A stretch of 54,982 bases of DNA, from positions 1 to 54,982 of the forward strand of contig CABYHL010000006.1 of the NCBI GenBank assembly GCA_902518895.1, read 5' to 3'. A program made the translations under genes and the position numbers. Positions 18,749 to 28,319 of this stretch are shown in pieces. The DNA comes from an uncultured Alphaproteobacteria bacterium (GTDB taxonomy: Bacteria; Pseudomonadota; Alphaproteobacteria; HIMB59; GCA-002718135). Under the pieces are notes generated by a model. The model saw only the letters and a program-made list of their open reading frames with translations. It was not told the DNA's origin and ran no database searches. Position 1 is the first letter of the stretch. Each line of letters begins with the position of its first letter.

Positions 18749-19375
18749 ATGCTTACTAAAAAACAAAAAGAGCTATACGATTATTTAAAAAATTACATTT
18801 CAAGTAATGAAATCTCCCCTTCTTTTGAGGAAATGAAAAGTGCGGTTAATCTAAAATCAAAGTCAGGTATTCATAGATTAATTACTAGTCTAGAAGAAAG
18901 AGGTTTTATTAAAAGATTAAAGCACAAAGCAAGAGCAATGGAAATAATAAATAAAGATAATATTGCTGATGAAAATTCTTTTTCGAATAGCATTAATATC
19001 CCATTAATTGGTGCAATAGCTGCAGGTGAAGCAATAGAAGCTATTGAAAATACTGATGAATTTGTTTCTGTACCCTCTTCGATGACATCACCAAATGCTA
19101 AATATTTTGGATTAAAAGTAAAAGGTCTATCTATGATAGATAAAGGAATATTTGACGGTGATATTGCTGTAATAAAAAAGACAAATAATGTTGAAAATGG
19201 AAAAATTGCAGCTGTTATTACACAAGATAACGAGGTTACTCTAAAAACTATTAAATTTGATCGAGACAAGGTCTTATTAATTCCTGCTAATCAAAATTTT
19301 CAGACAAAGGAGTATGAAGCAGGTGAAATTCAAGTCCAAGGGACTTTATCTGGTATTATAAGAAAATATAATTAA
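18749..19375 (+). CDS. lexA: LexA repressor
   Basis: LexA represses the SOS genes and cleaves itself when bound to RecA filaments. The N-terminal winged helix runs from MLTKKQKELYDYL through SGIHRLITSLEERGFIKRL. The cleavage site is the AlaGly at residues 91-92 in IGAIAAGEAIEA. The peptidase dyad serine is in GLSMIDKGI and the lysine in GKIAAVITQ. I chose ATG 18749 (208 residues) because an upstream TTG frame at 18719 would place the SOS operator inside the coding region. Autoregulation follows from that operator. Confidence 0.94.
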   Translation: MLTKKQKELYDYLKNYISSNEISPSFEEMKSAVNLKSKSGIHRLITSLEERGFIKRLKHKARAMEIINKDNIADENSFSNSINIPLIGAIAAGEAIEAIENTDEFVSVPSSMTSPNAKYFGLKVKGLSMIDKGIFDGDIAVIKKTNNVENGKIAAVITQDNEVTLKTIKFDRDKVLLIPANQNFQTKEYEAGEIQVQGTLSGIIRKYN

Positions 19376-19395
19376 TAGTTTATCTTAATTTTAAG

Positions 19396-20796
19396 ATGAC
19401 TATGTTAAAAACACGATTTGCACCCTCTCCTACTGGTAATCTACATCTTGGAGGTGCTAGAACTGCTTTAATTAATTATATTGTAAGTAAAAAATCAGCG
19501 TCATCTAAATTTTACTTGAGAATTGAAGATACAGATCATCAAAGATCAAAACAAGAATACACAGATAACATAACAAATTCTTTAAAATGGCTTGGACTTT
19601 ATTGGGATGAAGACATTCAAGTTCAGTCTAAAAGATTATCAAGACATCAAGATGTTGCTAAAGAGTTACTTCAAAAAAAGCGAGCATTTAAATGTGTATG
19701 TTCTGAAGAAAAAATTGCTCACCAAAGAAAATTAATTAGAGAAAATAAAAACTATTCTAAAAAAATATGTACTAAATGTAAAAATGATAATGATATTCAA
19801 AGTAGAGATGAAGGTTTTGTAGTTAGATTAGATGTACCAGATGAAGGTAATTTAAAGATTAAAGACACAATTCAAGGAGGTGTTACAGTAACAAATTTAG
19901 AGCTAGATGATTTTATTTTACTAAGAAAAGATCAATCCCCCACTTATATGTTATCCGTAGTAGTTGATGATCATGATTTAGGAGTCAATTACATTATTAG
20001 AGGTGATGATCATTTTATTAATACTTTTAGACAATACTACATATATAAATTTATGAATTGGGATTTACCTCAGTATGCTCATATTCCTCTTATTCATGGA
20101 GAAGATGGAACAAAATTATCAAAAAGACATGGGGCAGTTAATATTTTAGATTTGAAAAATAATGGATATTTAAAAGAAGCTATTATTAATAATCTTATAC
20201 TTTTAGGTTGGTCAAATAACAAAGAGAAGTCAGAAATTATAGAATTAGATGAAATAATTGAAAATTTTGAAATATCAAATTTATCTAAATCATCTAGTAT
20301 ATTTAGTTTTGATAAATTAGATTTTTTTAATAATTTTTATTTAAGAAAAGAAAACGGAATAGAAGAGTTCGTGAATTTTTGTAAAAGTGATGTTGAATTA
20401 AATAAATATCTCCAAAAAGATGAGACAAAAATGAAAAATATTTTTAATGTTTATAAAAAAGATATGAAAAAACTAAGTGATTTGAATGATACAATTAAAG
20501 TTTATTTTGATGAAAATTATAAAATAAATAAGACAGAAAAACTGACCTCAGAATTTGGTATTATTTTTAAAGAATTTTTAAATTTAATTAGAGAAATAAA
20601 TGATTGGAATAGAGATAGTATTCAAAATGTCATTAATAATTTTTTAAAAAATAATAAAATTAAATTCCCAGTTTTAGGTAAACCAGTTAGATTTTTATTA
20701 ATAAATTCCTATCAAGGGCCTTCAATTTCTGATATTTTTGTAATATTAGGTAAAAAAGATACTATTGATAGATTAAATCAATATAGAGATGATTAA
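19396..20796 (+). CDS. gltX: Glutamyl-tRNA synthetase
   Basis: A class I aminoacyl-tRNA synthetase charging tRNA-Glu. The HIGH-type motif is in [16 protein letters not shown] and the KMSKS-type motif is KLSKRHGA. A cysteine set (CVC near 102 and CTKC near 126) suggests a zinc site. Length is 466 residues. ATG occurs at 19396 and 19402; the second is equally plausible. It follows lexA by 20 bases and precedes gltA by two, so it may be read through from lexA. Alphaproteobacteria often carry two GltX copies, and this one alone cannot settle which type it is. Confidence 0.95.
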   Translation: MTMLKTRFAPSPTGNLHLGGARTALINYIVSKKSASSKFYLRIEDTDHQRSKQEYTDNITNSLKWLGLYWDEDIQVQSKRLSRHQDVAKELLQKKRAFKCVCSEEKIAHQRKLIRENKNYSKKICTKCKNDNDIQSRDEGFVVRLDVPDEGNLKIKDTIQGGVTVTNLELDDFILLRKDQSPTYMLSVVVDDHDLGVNYIIRGDDHFINTFRQYYIYKFMNWDLPQYAHIPLIHGEDGTKLSKRHGAVNILDLKNNGYLKEAIINNLILLGWSNNKEKSEIIELDEIIENFEISNLSKSSSIFSFDKLDFFNNFYLRKENGIEEFVNFCKSDVELNKYLQKDETKMKNIFNVYKKDMKKLSDLNDTIKVYFDENYKINKTEKLTSEFGIIFKEFLNLIREINDWNRDSIQNVINNFLKNNKIKFPVLGKPVRFLLINSYQGPSISDIFVILGKKDTIDRLNQYRDD

Positions 20797-20798
20797 AT

Positions 20799-22157
20799 AT
20801 GGCTGATTACGAAGATAAAAAAGTTAATGATAAACAGTTTACTCTATTCAACAATGAGAGTGGTAAATCGTATCAAATTCCACTTATTGAAAGTAAAGAT
20901 GGTCCAAATGTTTTGGATATTCGTAAACTTTATCAAGAAACAGGTTTATTTACTTTTGATCCAGGTTTTACTTCAACTGCATCATGTGAGTCAGGAATAA
21001 CTTACATAGACGGTGAAAAGGGAATTTTACGTCATAGGGGATATGATATTCATGATTTAGCCTCAAAAAGTGAATTTCTTGAAGTTTGTTATCTTTTACT
21101 ACACGGTGAATTACCCTCTCCTGAAGACAAGCAGAAATTTAAAGATGTAATAACCAATCATACAATGTTGCATGAGCAACTAGTAAATTTATACAGAGGT
21201 TTTCGTAGAGACGCACACCCCATGGCAATTATGGTAGGTGTTGTTGGTGCACTTTCGGCCTTTTATCATGACAGTACTGATTTTTCAGACATTAATCAAA
21301 GAATGATTGCCTGTCACAGATTAATAGCAAAAATTCCCACAATAGGTGCAATGGCTTATAAATATTCTATTGGTCAACCATTTGTTTATCCAAGAAATGA
21401 TCTTTCTTATGCTGAAAATTTTTTATACATGACATTTTCTGTGCCGTCAGAAGATTACAAGGTGAGTCCAAAAATTGTTAGAGCAATGGATAGATTTTTT
21501 ACGTTACATGCTGATCATGAACAAAATGCATCCACTTCAACAGTAAGATTGGCAGGTTCATCTGGTGCAAATCCTTTTGCCTGTATTGCTGCTGGTATTG
21601 CATCTTTATGGGGACCAGCTCATGGTGGAGCTAATGAAGCGGTAATTAAAATGTTAGAAGAGATCGGGGATGTATCAAATATACAAAAATTTATAGATAA
21701 AGCTAAAGATAAAAATGACTCTTTTAGATTAATGGGTTTTGGGCATAGAGTTTATAAAAACTATGATCCCAGAGCCACTGTGATGAAAGAAAGCGCGCAT
21801 GAGGTTTTAGAAGAGTTAAATATGCAAGATGATCCATTACTTAAAATTGCAATTGAATTAGAAAAAATAGCTCTGAAAGATGAATATTTTATTAGTAAAA
21901 AATTATTCCCAAATGTAGACTTCTATTCAGGTATAATTCTAAAAGCATTAGGTTTCCCAACAAGCATGTTTACAGTGCTATTTGCAATAGGAAGAACTGT
22001 AGGATGGATATCACAATGGAAAGAAATGATAGAAGATCCTATTAATAAAATTGGCAGACCTCGTCAATTATACACTGGTTATAAAGCTAGGCCTTATCAA
22101 GTTGAATCTTCAAGAGAAAAAAAATCAATTTTTAATTGGCTTTGGAAGAAGGATTAA
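20799..22157 (+). CDS. gltA: Citrate synthase
   Basis: Citrate synthase joins oxaloacetate and acetyl-CoA to start the TCA cycle. The 452-residue length and N-terminal extension fit the hexameric Gram-negative type. Active-site regions seen are [24 protein letters not shown] and the aspartate in FPNVDFYSG. It consumes the acetyl-CoA made by the PDH complex encoded earlier in the window. The 3' end overlaps the convergent lpxB by 26 bases. Confidence 0.97.
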   Translation: MADYEDKKVNDKQFTLFNNESGKSYQIPLIESKDGPNVLDIRKLYQETGLFTFDPGFTSTASCESGITYIDGEKGILRHRGYDIHDLASKSEFLEVCYLLLHGELPSPEDKQKFKDVITNHTMLHEQLVNLYRGFRRDAHPMAIMVGVVGALSAFYHDSTDFSDINQRMIACHRLIAKIPTIGAMAYKYSIGQPFVYPRNDLSYAENFLYMTFSVPSEDYKVSPKIVRAMDRFFTLHADHEQNASTSTVRLAGSSGANPFACIAAGIASLWGPAHGGANEAVIKMLEEIGDVSNIQKFIDKAKDKNDSFRLMGFGHRVYKNYDPRATVMKESAHEVLEELNMQDDPLLKIAIELEKIALKDEYFISKKLFPNVDFYSGIILKALGFPTSMFTVLFAIGRTVGWISQWKEMIEDPINKIGRPRQLYTGYKARPYQVESSREKKSIFNWLWKKD

Positions 22158-23259
22158 TTAACTTATTTATACGATTAACACACACATCATAAGGGCTAAA
22201 ATCATTAACAATTTCTTTAAGATACATATTAATTGAATTAATTTGAGTTTCTTGTTTTTTTTTATCATTAAACAAATTTAGAAAAATATTTAATAACTTT
22301 TTTTCATTTAAATTTGAGTTTACAACTTCTGGAATAATCATTTGATTGCTTATAATATTTATAAGATTTGCATATTTAACTCTTACAAAAGGCTTGATTA
22401 AAATTTCTGTGAAATAATTAAGTTTATAGATTACTATTTGAGGAATATTCCTTTTTGCAATTTCTAAAGAGGCAGTACCAGAGCAAGTTATACTTATGTA
22501 AACATCTTTATAATATTCATCAAATTTACTTATATCAGTTGAGATTATAGTCTCAGTTTTCCATTGCTTAGTATTTTCTTTAATTAAAGCAGTAAGATGA
22601 GGCAGGGTTGGAATAAATATTTTATAATTTAGATTATTCTTAGATATATATTTTTCAATATAACTGAAATATTTTATAAGTTTTAATATTTCATTTTGTC
22701 TACTACCTGGTAAAAAAGAAAGGTACTTATATTTTCCTTTATTCTCTCTTTTTTTTATATGAAAAATTGGATGTCCAATAAAAGTTTTATTAAGATTGTT
22801 AAAATTGAAATATTTTTTTTCAAAATTAAACAATAGAAAAATTTCATCAAATATATTTGCAAATTTCCTTGCTCTATATGATCTCCAAGCCCAAACTGTT
22901 GGAGCAACTACATGTATTATTTTATTCTTATAATTTGATTTTCTTAATTGGTTTGCAAGATTATAATTAAAATCTGGTGAATCTATAGTTAAAACTAAAT
23001 CATAATCATTTTTAATAATATAGTTTTTTAATCTTTTTATCATTTTTATATATTTTGAAATTGAAAGTATTATTTCAAATAGTCCTATAGATTTAAATTC
23101 TGATAAATCATAAATTTTATTAGAAATATATCTTTCAGATTGTTTGCCACAAACTCCATCAAATTGGTATTTATCTATATTCATTCTTGATAAAATATTT
23201 GAGCAAATATTTTCACCAGATTGTTCCGTACAACAAACAAAAATTTTTATTTTTTTCAA
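22132..23259 (-). CDS. lpxB: Lipid-A-disaccharide synthase
   Basis: LpxB joins lipid X and UDP-diacylglucosamine at the inner membrane. The 375-residue GT-B protein has [11 protein letters not shown] near the start, [35 protein letters not shown] and [23 protein letters not shown], all family segments. Start is TTG at 23259, overlapping the lpxI stop (TTGA). No ATG lies near enough to retain the first strand. The last gene of the fabZ-lpxA-lpxI-lpxB series. Confidence 0.93.
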   Translation of the reverse strand: MKKIKIFVCCTEQSGENICSNILSRMNIDKYQFDGVCGKQSERYISNKIYDLSEFKSIGLFEIILSISKYIKMIKRLKNYIIKNDYDLVLTIDSPDFNYNLANQLRKSNYKNKIIHVVAPTVWAWRSYRARKFANIFDEIFLLFNFEKKYFNFNNLNKTFIGHPIFHIKKRENKGKYKYLSFLPGSRQNEILKLIKYFSYIEKYISKNNLNYKIFIPTLPHLTALIKENTKQWKTETIISTDISKFDEYYKDVYISITCSGTASLEIAKRNIPQIVIYKLNYFTEILIKPFVRVKYANLINIISNQMIIPEVVNSNLNEKKLLNIFLNLFNDKKKQETQINSINMYLKEIVNDFSPYDVCVNRINKLINPSSKAN

Positions 23260-24068
23260 TTTAGATCGACTGATGAGATAAATAAATTATTTTGATTAGC
23301 ATAATCAATAATTTTTTTCTTATCTAAAATTAAACACTTATTTTTTTGCAAAAATATACCTTCATAATTATATTTTTTTAAATTTTTCATTGTATCTAAA
23401 CCAATTAAAGGAATGTCAATTAAATTACTCTGGTTTTGTTTTGAAAATTTAAATAATACACCGTTATCATTTTTTCTTTTATATTCTTTACATCTTTTTA
23501 ACAATTCATCTGTTCCTTCTATAGCTTCTAATCCTAAAACTAATTGATTTTGAATTATCATAGCCTGACCAACATCTAATTTCTTATAAATTTGATATAT
23601 TGATTCTGCTTTTTTTAAATTTAGAATTGCATTTTTAGAAGGCTTGAATTTTGTTAAATTTATTTCAGTTGAAAATAATTCCTTGCAATATTTTGTCCAA
23701 TTAAAAAAAATATATCCTTTAGATTCAAAGTATTTTTTCAAACTCATTAAAAGATTATTGTCACCTTTTTTTTCTAATAGAAGACTTTTAGCAAGTAACA
23801 ATGTCGGTAAATCAAAACCTAAATCTTTAATACCAGGTCTTTTTATACTTCCTGCAAATATTATATGTTTTATTTTATTTGAATTTAAAACTTTAAAAAT
23901 TTTTTTTACTGATAAAATATCTAAATCCACAACATGATGGTTGTTATAAAATTTATTATTTTTATTATTTAAAGATAAGAATGTAACATCATAATTTTTA
24001 CTTAATAATGCTTTTCCAATATAAAGAGGTAAATTACCATCCCCAGCAATTATTCCTATTTTAGTCAT
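23256..24068 (-). CDS. lpxI: UDP-2,3-diacylglucosamine pyrophosphatase LpxI
   Basis: LpxI hydrolyses UDP-2,3-diacylglucosamine to lipid X; it replaces LpxH in many Alphaproteobacteria. The 270-residue protein starts KIGIIAGDGNLPLYIG and has FAGSIKRPGIKDLGFD, DVGQAMIIQNQLVLGLEAIEGTD and GLDTMKNL, all family motifs. ATG at 24068 is preferred over the TTG two codons earlier because it fits the usual start and overlaps the lpxA stop. It stands between its pathway neighbours lpxA and lpxB. Confidence 0.93.
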   Translation of the reverse strand: MTKIGIIAGDGNLPLYIGKALLSKNYDVTFLSLNNKNNKFYNNHHVVDLDILSVKKIFKVLNSNKIKHIIFAGSIKRPGIKDLGFDLPTLLLAKSLLLEKKGDNNLLMSLKKYFESKGYIFFNWTKYCKELFSTEINLTKFKPSKNAILNLKKAESIYQIYKKLDVGQAMIIQNQLVLGLEAIEGTDELLKRCKEYKRKNDNGVLFKFSKQNQSNLIDIPLIGLDTMKNLKKYNYEGIFLQKNKCLILDKKKIIDYANQNNLFISSVDLN

Positions 24069-24846
24069 TTTCAAAAGTGGTAATGCCTCTTTTTGAATTT
24101 GAGTTCAGAAATTCAATTACTTCCTTAATTTCTAAAATTTCTGAACTTTCAACAAAATTATTTTTAATATTATTCTCAATTGTATCATTTTTATCAAAAA
24201 TTATATTTATTAGATTTTTAATTTCATTAATTTCATTAGAGGTTAAGCCTTTTCTTTTTAAACCAATGAGGTTTAAGCTTTTCAGATTTTCTCTTATTCC
24301 TGTATACAAACCATATGGTATGATATCTTTTTCAACACCACTCATACCACCAATCATTGCGTATTTTCCTATTCTAACAAATTGATGAATTGCCGAATTA
24401 CCTCCTAAAATTACATTATGATCAATCTCTACATGCCCAGCAAGAGTTGCATTATTTGCTAAAATAACATTTGATTTAATAATACAATCATGTGCAATAT
24501 GAGAGCCAACCATAAACAAACAATTATCTGAGATTAATGTATTTAAACCTCCTCCAGATGTTCCTGGATTAACGGTAACATTTTCTCTAAATCTATTATT
24601 ACTTCCAATTTTAATAAAAGATTTTTCATTATTATATTTTAAGTCTTGAGGATCTGATCCAATGGAACAAAATGGATAAAAAATATTATTATCTTCAATA
24701 TTAGTGTTACCTGTAATTGAAACATGTGAAATTAAATTATTATTTTTTCCAATGTTAACTCCATCACCAATTACACAAAATGGTCCAATATTAGACGTTT
24801 CATGAATTGTTGCATTATTTGAAATAACAGCGGAGGAATGTATCAT
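24061..24846 (-). CDS. lpxA: UDP-N-acetylglucosamine O-acyltransferase
   Basis: LpxA adds the first 3-hydroxyacyl chain to UDP-GlcNAc. The sequence is a left-handed beta helix of hexapeptide repeats (about residues 1-180) with the catalytic histidine in SAIHQFVRIG, preceded by GSHIAHDCII, and followed by a helical C-terminus. I chose ATG 24846 (261 residues); an upstream TTG would add eight residues without homology. It lies 59 bases after fabZ. Confidence 0.95.
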   Translation of the reverse strand: MIHSSAVISNNATIHETSNIGPFCVIGDGVNIGKNNNLISHVSITGNTNIEDNNIFYPFCSIGSDPQDLKYNNEKSFIKIGSNNRFRENVTVNPGTSGGGLNTLISDNCLFMVGSHIAHDCIIKSNVILANNATLAGHVEIDHNVILGGNSAIHQFVRIGKYAMIGGMSGVEKDIIPYGLYTGIRENLKSLNLIGLKRKGLTSNEINEIKNLINIIFDKNDTIENNIKNNFVESSEILEIKEVIEFLNSNSKRGITTFEND

Positions 24847-24905
24847 GTTTTTATTTTTATAAATCAACAATATAAAGCATAAAAGAAATAAAATATTACT
24901 AATTA

Positions 24906-25340
24906 TTACTTATAGGTAATCATTGCAGAAAATTCAGCTTCACTAACTTTCACATTATCCTTAAAACAAATTCCTTCAAATTTATAGACATCTCTAACAC
25001 TATTCAAAAATTTTACTTCAAAAATAACTTCCTCATTTGGCAAAACTGGTTTTCTAAATTTAGCTTTATTTACACTCATAAATAAAACAGATTTTTCTTT
25101 AAAATCTCTTAGTTTATATGAAACAACAATACCAGCTGTTTGAGCCATTGCTTCAATAATAATAACTCCTGGAACTATAGGGTTATCTGGGAAATGTCCT
25201 TTAAAGAAGTATTCGTTTTCAGAGAAAAATTTTTTAGATTTACCATGTTCTCCAGGAACAATTATTTTACATTTATCTACAAACAAAAAAGGTGACCTAT
25301 GAGGTATCAATTTTATAATATCTTCTTTACTTAAATTCAT
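24906..25340 (-). CDS. fabZ: 3-hydroxyacyl-ACP dehydratase FabZ
   Basis: FabZ dehydrates 3-hydroxyacyl-ACP in fatty acid elongation and shares its substrate with LpxA. The hot-dog active-site helix GHFPDNPIVPGVIIIEAMAQ is complete (residues 49-68), with His and Glu present. LIPHRSPFLFVD opens the protein. Length is 144. It is the first gene of its operon here: the usual upstream partners lpxD and bamA are absent, and the glycan island begins 62 bases away. Confidence 0.95.
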   Translation of the reverse strand: MNLSKEDIIKLIPHRSPFLFVDKCKIIVPGEHGKSKKFFSENEYFFKGHFPDNPIVPGVIIIEAMAQTAGIVVSYKLRDFKEKSVLFMSVNKAKFRKPVLPNEEVIFEVKFLNSVRDVYKFEGICFKDNVKVSEAEFSAMITYK

Positions 25341-25402
25341 TATTTATAATTTAGTATATCTATTTTTATTATTTATTATTATGTTAAAATATACAATATA
25401 TA

Positions 25403-25972
25403 ATGAGAATTAAAAATAGTAATAGATATAAAATTATAGATCAATTTGATGAAATAATCATATTTTCATACAAGAAATTTAGTGATTATAGAGGTAATTT
25501 TTATGAAATATATAAAAATAGTGAAATTAATTTTTTAAATATTAATTTCAAAATAAAACAAATAAATAGTTCATTGTCTAAAAAAAATGTAGTTAGAGGT
25601 CTTCATTTACAAGTTAAACCAAAAATGTCTAAAATTATGAGATTGATTAAAGGTAAAGCAATATTTTTTGCTTTTGATGTTTCTAAAAATAATAAAAAAA
25701 ATAAAATACACTCTAAACTAGTGAATGAAAATGATCTTGTACATATCTGGGCTCCTTATTATTATGCTAGAGGTTTTTTATCATTATCAAATAATACTAT
25801 TATTGAATATTTATGTGATGCAGAATACAACCCCTTAAATGAACATACTATAAATATTTTTGACAATGATATTAATCATGGCTTAAAAAATAAAAAATAT
25901 ATTTTATCGAATAAAGATTTAAATGCACAAAGTATCAAACAATTTAGAGAAAAGAATATAATAAGAATTTAA
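25403..25972 (+). CDS. dTDP-4-dehydrorhamnose 3,5-epimerase (RmlC) family protein
   Basis: A 189-residue cupin of the RmlC family. It shows DYRGNFYEIYK, the RGLHLQ motif with the active-site His68, IWAPYYYARGFLSLS, and EYLCDAEYNPLNEHTI. RmlC epimerises dTDP-4-keto-6-deoxyglucose. Two positions differ from the usual family pattern: AHGF is ARGF here (Arg123) and RGLHYQ is RGLHLQ. A changed substrate or single-carbon epimerisation is possible. The rmlA and rmlB homologues are 24 kb away and no rmlD is visible. It opens the island, divergent from fabZ. Confidence 0.75.
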   Translation: MRIKNSNRYKIIDQFDEIIIFSYKKFSDYRGNFYEIYKNSEINFLNINFKIKQINSSLSKKNVVRGLHLQVKPKMSKIMRLIKGKAIFFAFDVSKNNKKNKIHSKLVNENDLVHIWAPYYYARGFLSLSNNTIIEYLCDAEYNPLNEHTINIFDNDINHGLKNKKYILSNKDLNAQSIKQFREKNIIRI

Positions 25973-27195
25973 ATTAAATAAGTTTTAATTTTGTTTGGAA
26001 AAGGTCTTATTATTTTACCTTTAAAACCATTTTTTTTTAATGAATTAATAATTTCTTTTTCAAAATTCCATGCAAGAAGAACAATTATATCTGGTTTTGT
26101 TTTTAAACCATCCTTCAAACTTACAATTGGAATAGAATTTTTTGGAGTAAATTTTTTATGTTTTAATGGGTTATTATCAATAATTAATTTAATATTACTA
26201 ACTGAAATATCACAAAAATTTATAAATGTTTGAGCTCTAGCTGAAGCACCGTAACCAATAATTTTTTTTGATTTATAATTGTTTAAAATTTTTAAAAAAT
26301 TTATCTTATGATCAATGACATCCTTTTCAAATTTTTTCCATTTTGTAATTTTATTTACACCAATTTTTTTTTCTAAATTTATTTGTTTATAATAATTAGT
26401 AGATTTTAATTTATTTTTATTTTTAGAAAAACATACACATAAAGATCCCCCATTCATAGGAGATGTAAAAACATCAAAGATATATAAATTATAAATAGAT
26501 AGTAATTTATTTATAGATAGAAGAGAGAAATAATTTAGATGTTCATGATATATTGAATCATATTGTAATTTATTTAATATTGTATGTGCTGAATGAAATT
26601 CAATAAAGCCATATCCATAGTTATCTAGTATATTTTTAATTCCTTCCATAACTGAATGCAAATCAGAAACATGTGGGATAACATTTCTTGCAAAGATTAC
26701 TTTAGCTTTTCCATATTTTTTTTTTATTCTAATAGAAGTTTTTAGATCCCAAAAACTATTAATTGTATTAATATTATTTTTATTAGCTTCATTTGTTAAA
26801 TTTTTTGCAGGATCTACACCTAATACGTTCAAATACTTTTTCTTAATTAAACTATTTAAAAAAGTACCATCATTAGATCCAACCTCTATAATTAAATCTT
26901 TATAATTAGATTTTGAAATATTAATTATTTTCTTTAAAAATATATTGGCGTATTTTTGGACTAATTCAGAAGTTCCAGTCACCCAAAAATAATTTTTAAA
27001 TAATAAATCTTTATTAACAGTCTCACTTATTTGAATATTAGAACAACATTTACAATAAAATAAAGTTAATGGATATTTTGTTATTTTATTTGATATTTTT
27101 TTTTTAAACAAGTTAGGTGGTGGATGCAAACCAAGATCAAGAATTTTTACTAGTTGATTTTTTTTTGTAATCCTACAATTAAGATCTTTTTTCAT
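25969..27195 (-). CDS. Sugar C-methyltransferase family protein (zinc-binding, SAM-dependent)
   Basis: The 408-residue protein has the three-part plan of NDP-hexose C-methyltransferases such as TylC3. An N-terminal zinc domain carries Cys residues (CRIT near 6 and YCKCC near 48-52). A SAM-binding fold has IEVGSNDGTFLN, and a C-terminal domain has GYGASARAQTFINF. YHEHLNYFSL is the conserved catalytic-region segment of the family. Such enzymes place a methyl on a ring carbon of a keto-deoxysugar, giving branched-chain sugars. The substrate is unknown. Its 3' end overlaps the RmlC-like gene by four bases. Confidence 0.8.
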   Translation of the reverse strand: MKKDLNCRITKKNQLVKILDLGLHPPPNLFKKKISNKITKYPLTLFYCKCCSNIQISETVNKDLLFKNYFWVTGTSELVQKYANIFLKKIINISKSNYKDLIIEVGSNDGTFLNSLIKKKYLNVLGVDPAKNLTNEANKNNINTINSFWDLKTSIRIKKKYGKAKVIFARNVIPHVSDLHSVMEGIKNILDNYGYGFIEFHSAHTILNKLQYDSIYHEHLNYFSLLSINKLLSIYNLYIFDVFTSPMNGGSLCVCFSKNKNKLKSTNYYKQINLEKKIGVNKITKWKKFEKDVIDHKINFLKILNNYKSKKIIGYGASARAQTFINFCDISVSNIKLIIDNNPLKHKKFTPKNSIPIVSLKDGLKTKPDIIVLLAWNFEKEIINSLKKNGFKGKIIRPFPNKIKTYLI

Positions 27196-27211
27196 AAAAT
27201 TTAATATATAT

Positions 27212-28204
27212 TTAATAATTATAATAATTTTTAAACCATTTGATAAAATTTTTTATTCCATCTTCAATTTGAATTTTTGGTTTAAACATAATTTTCTTAT
27301 TTATTTTTGTTATTTTTGCATGGGTTTTAAAAATATCACCTTTTTGAAGAGCTAAATAATTTTTTTTAGATTTTTTATCTAAAGTTTTTTCAATAAGTTT
27401 AATAAAATGGGATAATTTTTTTGGATTATTGCTGCCAATATTAAATATATTGTAAGGTATCTTCTTTTTACTAGGCTTTGTTATCAATTTAGAAATTGCT
27501 ACTACAACATCATCAATATATGTAAAATCTCTAATATGATTACCATTATTATATATATCAATCTTTTTATTATTAAGAATTTTTTCAGTAAATTTAAATA
27601 ACGACATATCGGGTCTACCAAATGGGCCATAGACTGTAAAAAACCTCAAACCTGTAACAGGTAAGTTATAAACACTTGCATAACTGTATGAAATTATTTC
27701 ATTACTTTTTTTAGTTGCTCCATAAAAATTTATTGGTTTACTAGTACTAAGATTTTCATCAAGAGGATATTTATTTGATGAGCCATATACCGAGCTAGAA
27801 GATGCATAGATAAAATGTTTAATTTTATTTAATCTAGATAATTCAATCATATTAAAAAAACCTAGCATATTACTTTGAAAGTATATGTCTGGATTGGAGA
27901 TTGAATATCTTACTCCAGCTTGTGCAGCAAGATGTATTACAAATTCAATTTTGTTTTTATCAAATATTTTTTTAAGATCATTCAATTTACTAATATCTAT
28001 TTTATTAAAAAGAAAATTATTAAATTTTTTTAAATTTTTTAATCTATTTTTTTTTAATTGAACATCATAGTAATTATTTAGATTATCTAATCCATAGATA
28101 TAAATTCTTTTATTTTTCAATAAATGATAGCATAAATGATAGCCTATAAAACCAGCACATCCAGTGATTAATATATTTAATGTATTTTTATTTTTAGATT
28201 TCAT
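27212..28204 (-). CDS. UDP-glucuronate 4-epimerase-like SDR
   Basis: An extended SDR of 330 residues. It has the NAD-binding GCAGFIGYHL, the GLDNLNNYYD segment that is distinctive for UDP-glucuronate 4-epimerases, AAQAGVRYSI, YGATKKSNE (the Tyr-x3-Lys catalytic pair) and RFFTVYGPFGRPDMS. The likely reaction is UDP-GlcA to UDP-GalA. It is co-oriented with the C-methyltransferase after a 16-base gap. Its start codon lies within one arm of the 14-base inverted repeat described nearby. Confidence 0.82.
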   Translation of the reverse strand: MKSKNKNTLNILITGCAGFIGYHLCYHLLKNKRIYIYGLDNLNNYYDVQLKKNRLKNLKKFNNFLFNKIDISKLNDLKKIFDKNKIEFVIHLAAQAGVRYSISNPDIYFQSNMLGFFNMIELSRLNKIKHFIYASSSSVYGSSNKYPLDENLSTSKPINFYGATKKSNEIISYSYASVYNLPVTGLRFFTVYGPFGRPDMSLFKFTEKILNNKKIDIYNNGNHIRDFTYIDDVVVAISKLITKPSKKKIPYNIFNIGSNNPKKLSHFIKLIEKTLDKKSKKNYLALQKGDIFKTHAKITKINKKIMFKPKIQIEDGIKNFIKWFKNYYNY

Positions 28205-28305
28205 AGACTAATTTTAAAGATGTTTATTTTTTTATCATTTAAGATAATATATTACAATTAAGTATTACTAATTTTAATATGCAATTTAAAGAAAATTAGT
28301 CTATG
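28202..28305. repeat. 14-base perfect inverted repeat bracketing a divergent gap
   Basis: CATAGACTAATTTT at 28202-28215 is repeated as its reverse complement at 28292-28305, with 76 bases between. The left arm contains the start codon of the UDP-glucuronate-epimerase-like gene and its upstream bases. The right arm lies 14 bases before the FkbM gene. No open frame uses the ATG in the right arm, since it meets a stop after six codons. It may be a recombination seam or a paired regulatory site. Confidence 0.6.
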
Positions 28306-28319
28306 TACTCTGAAATAAA

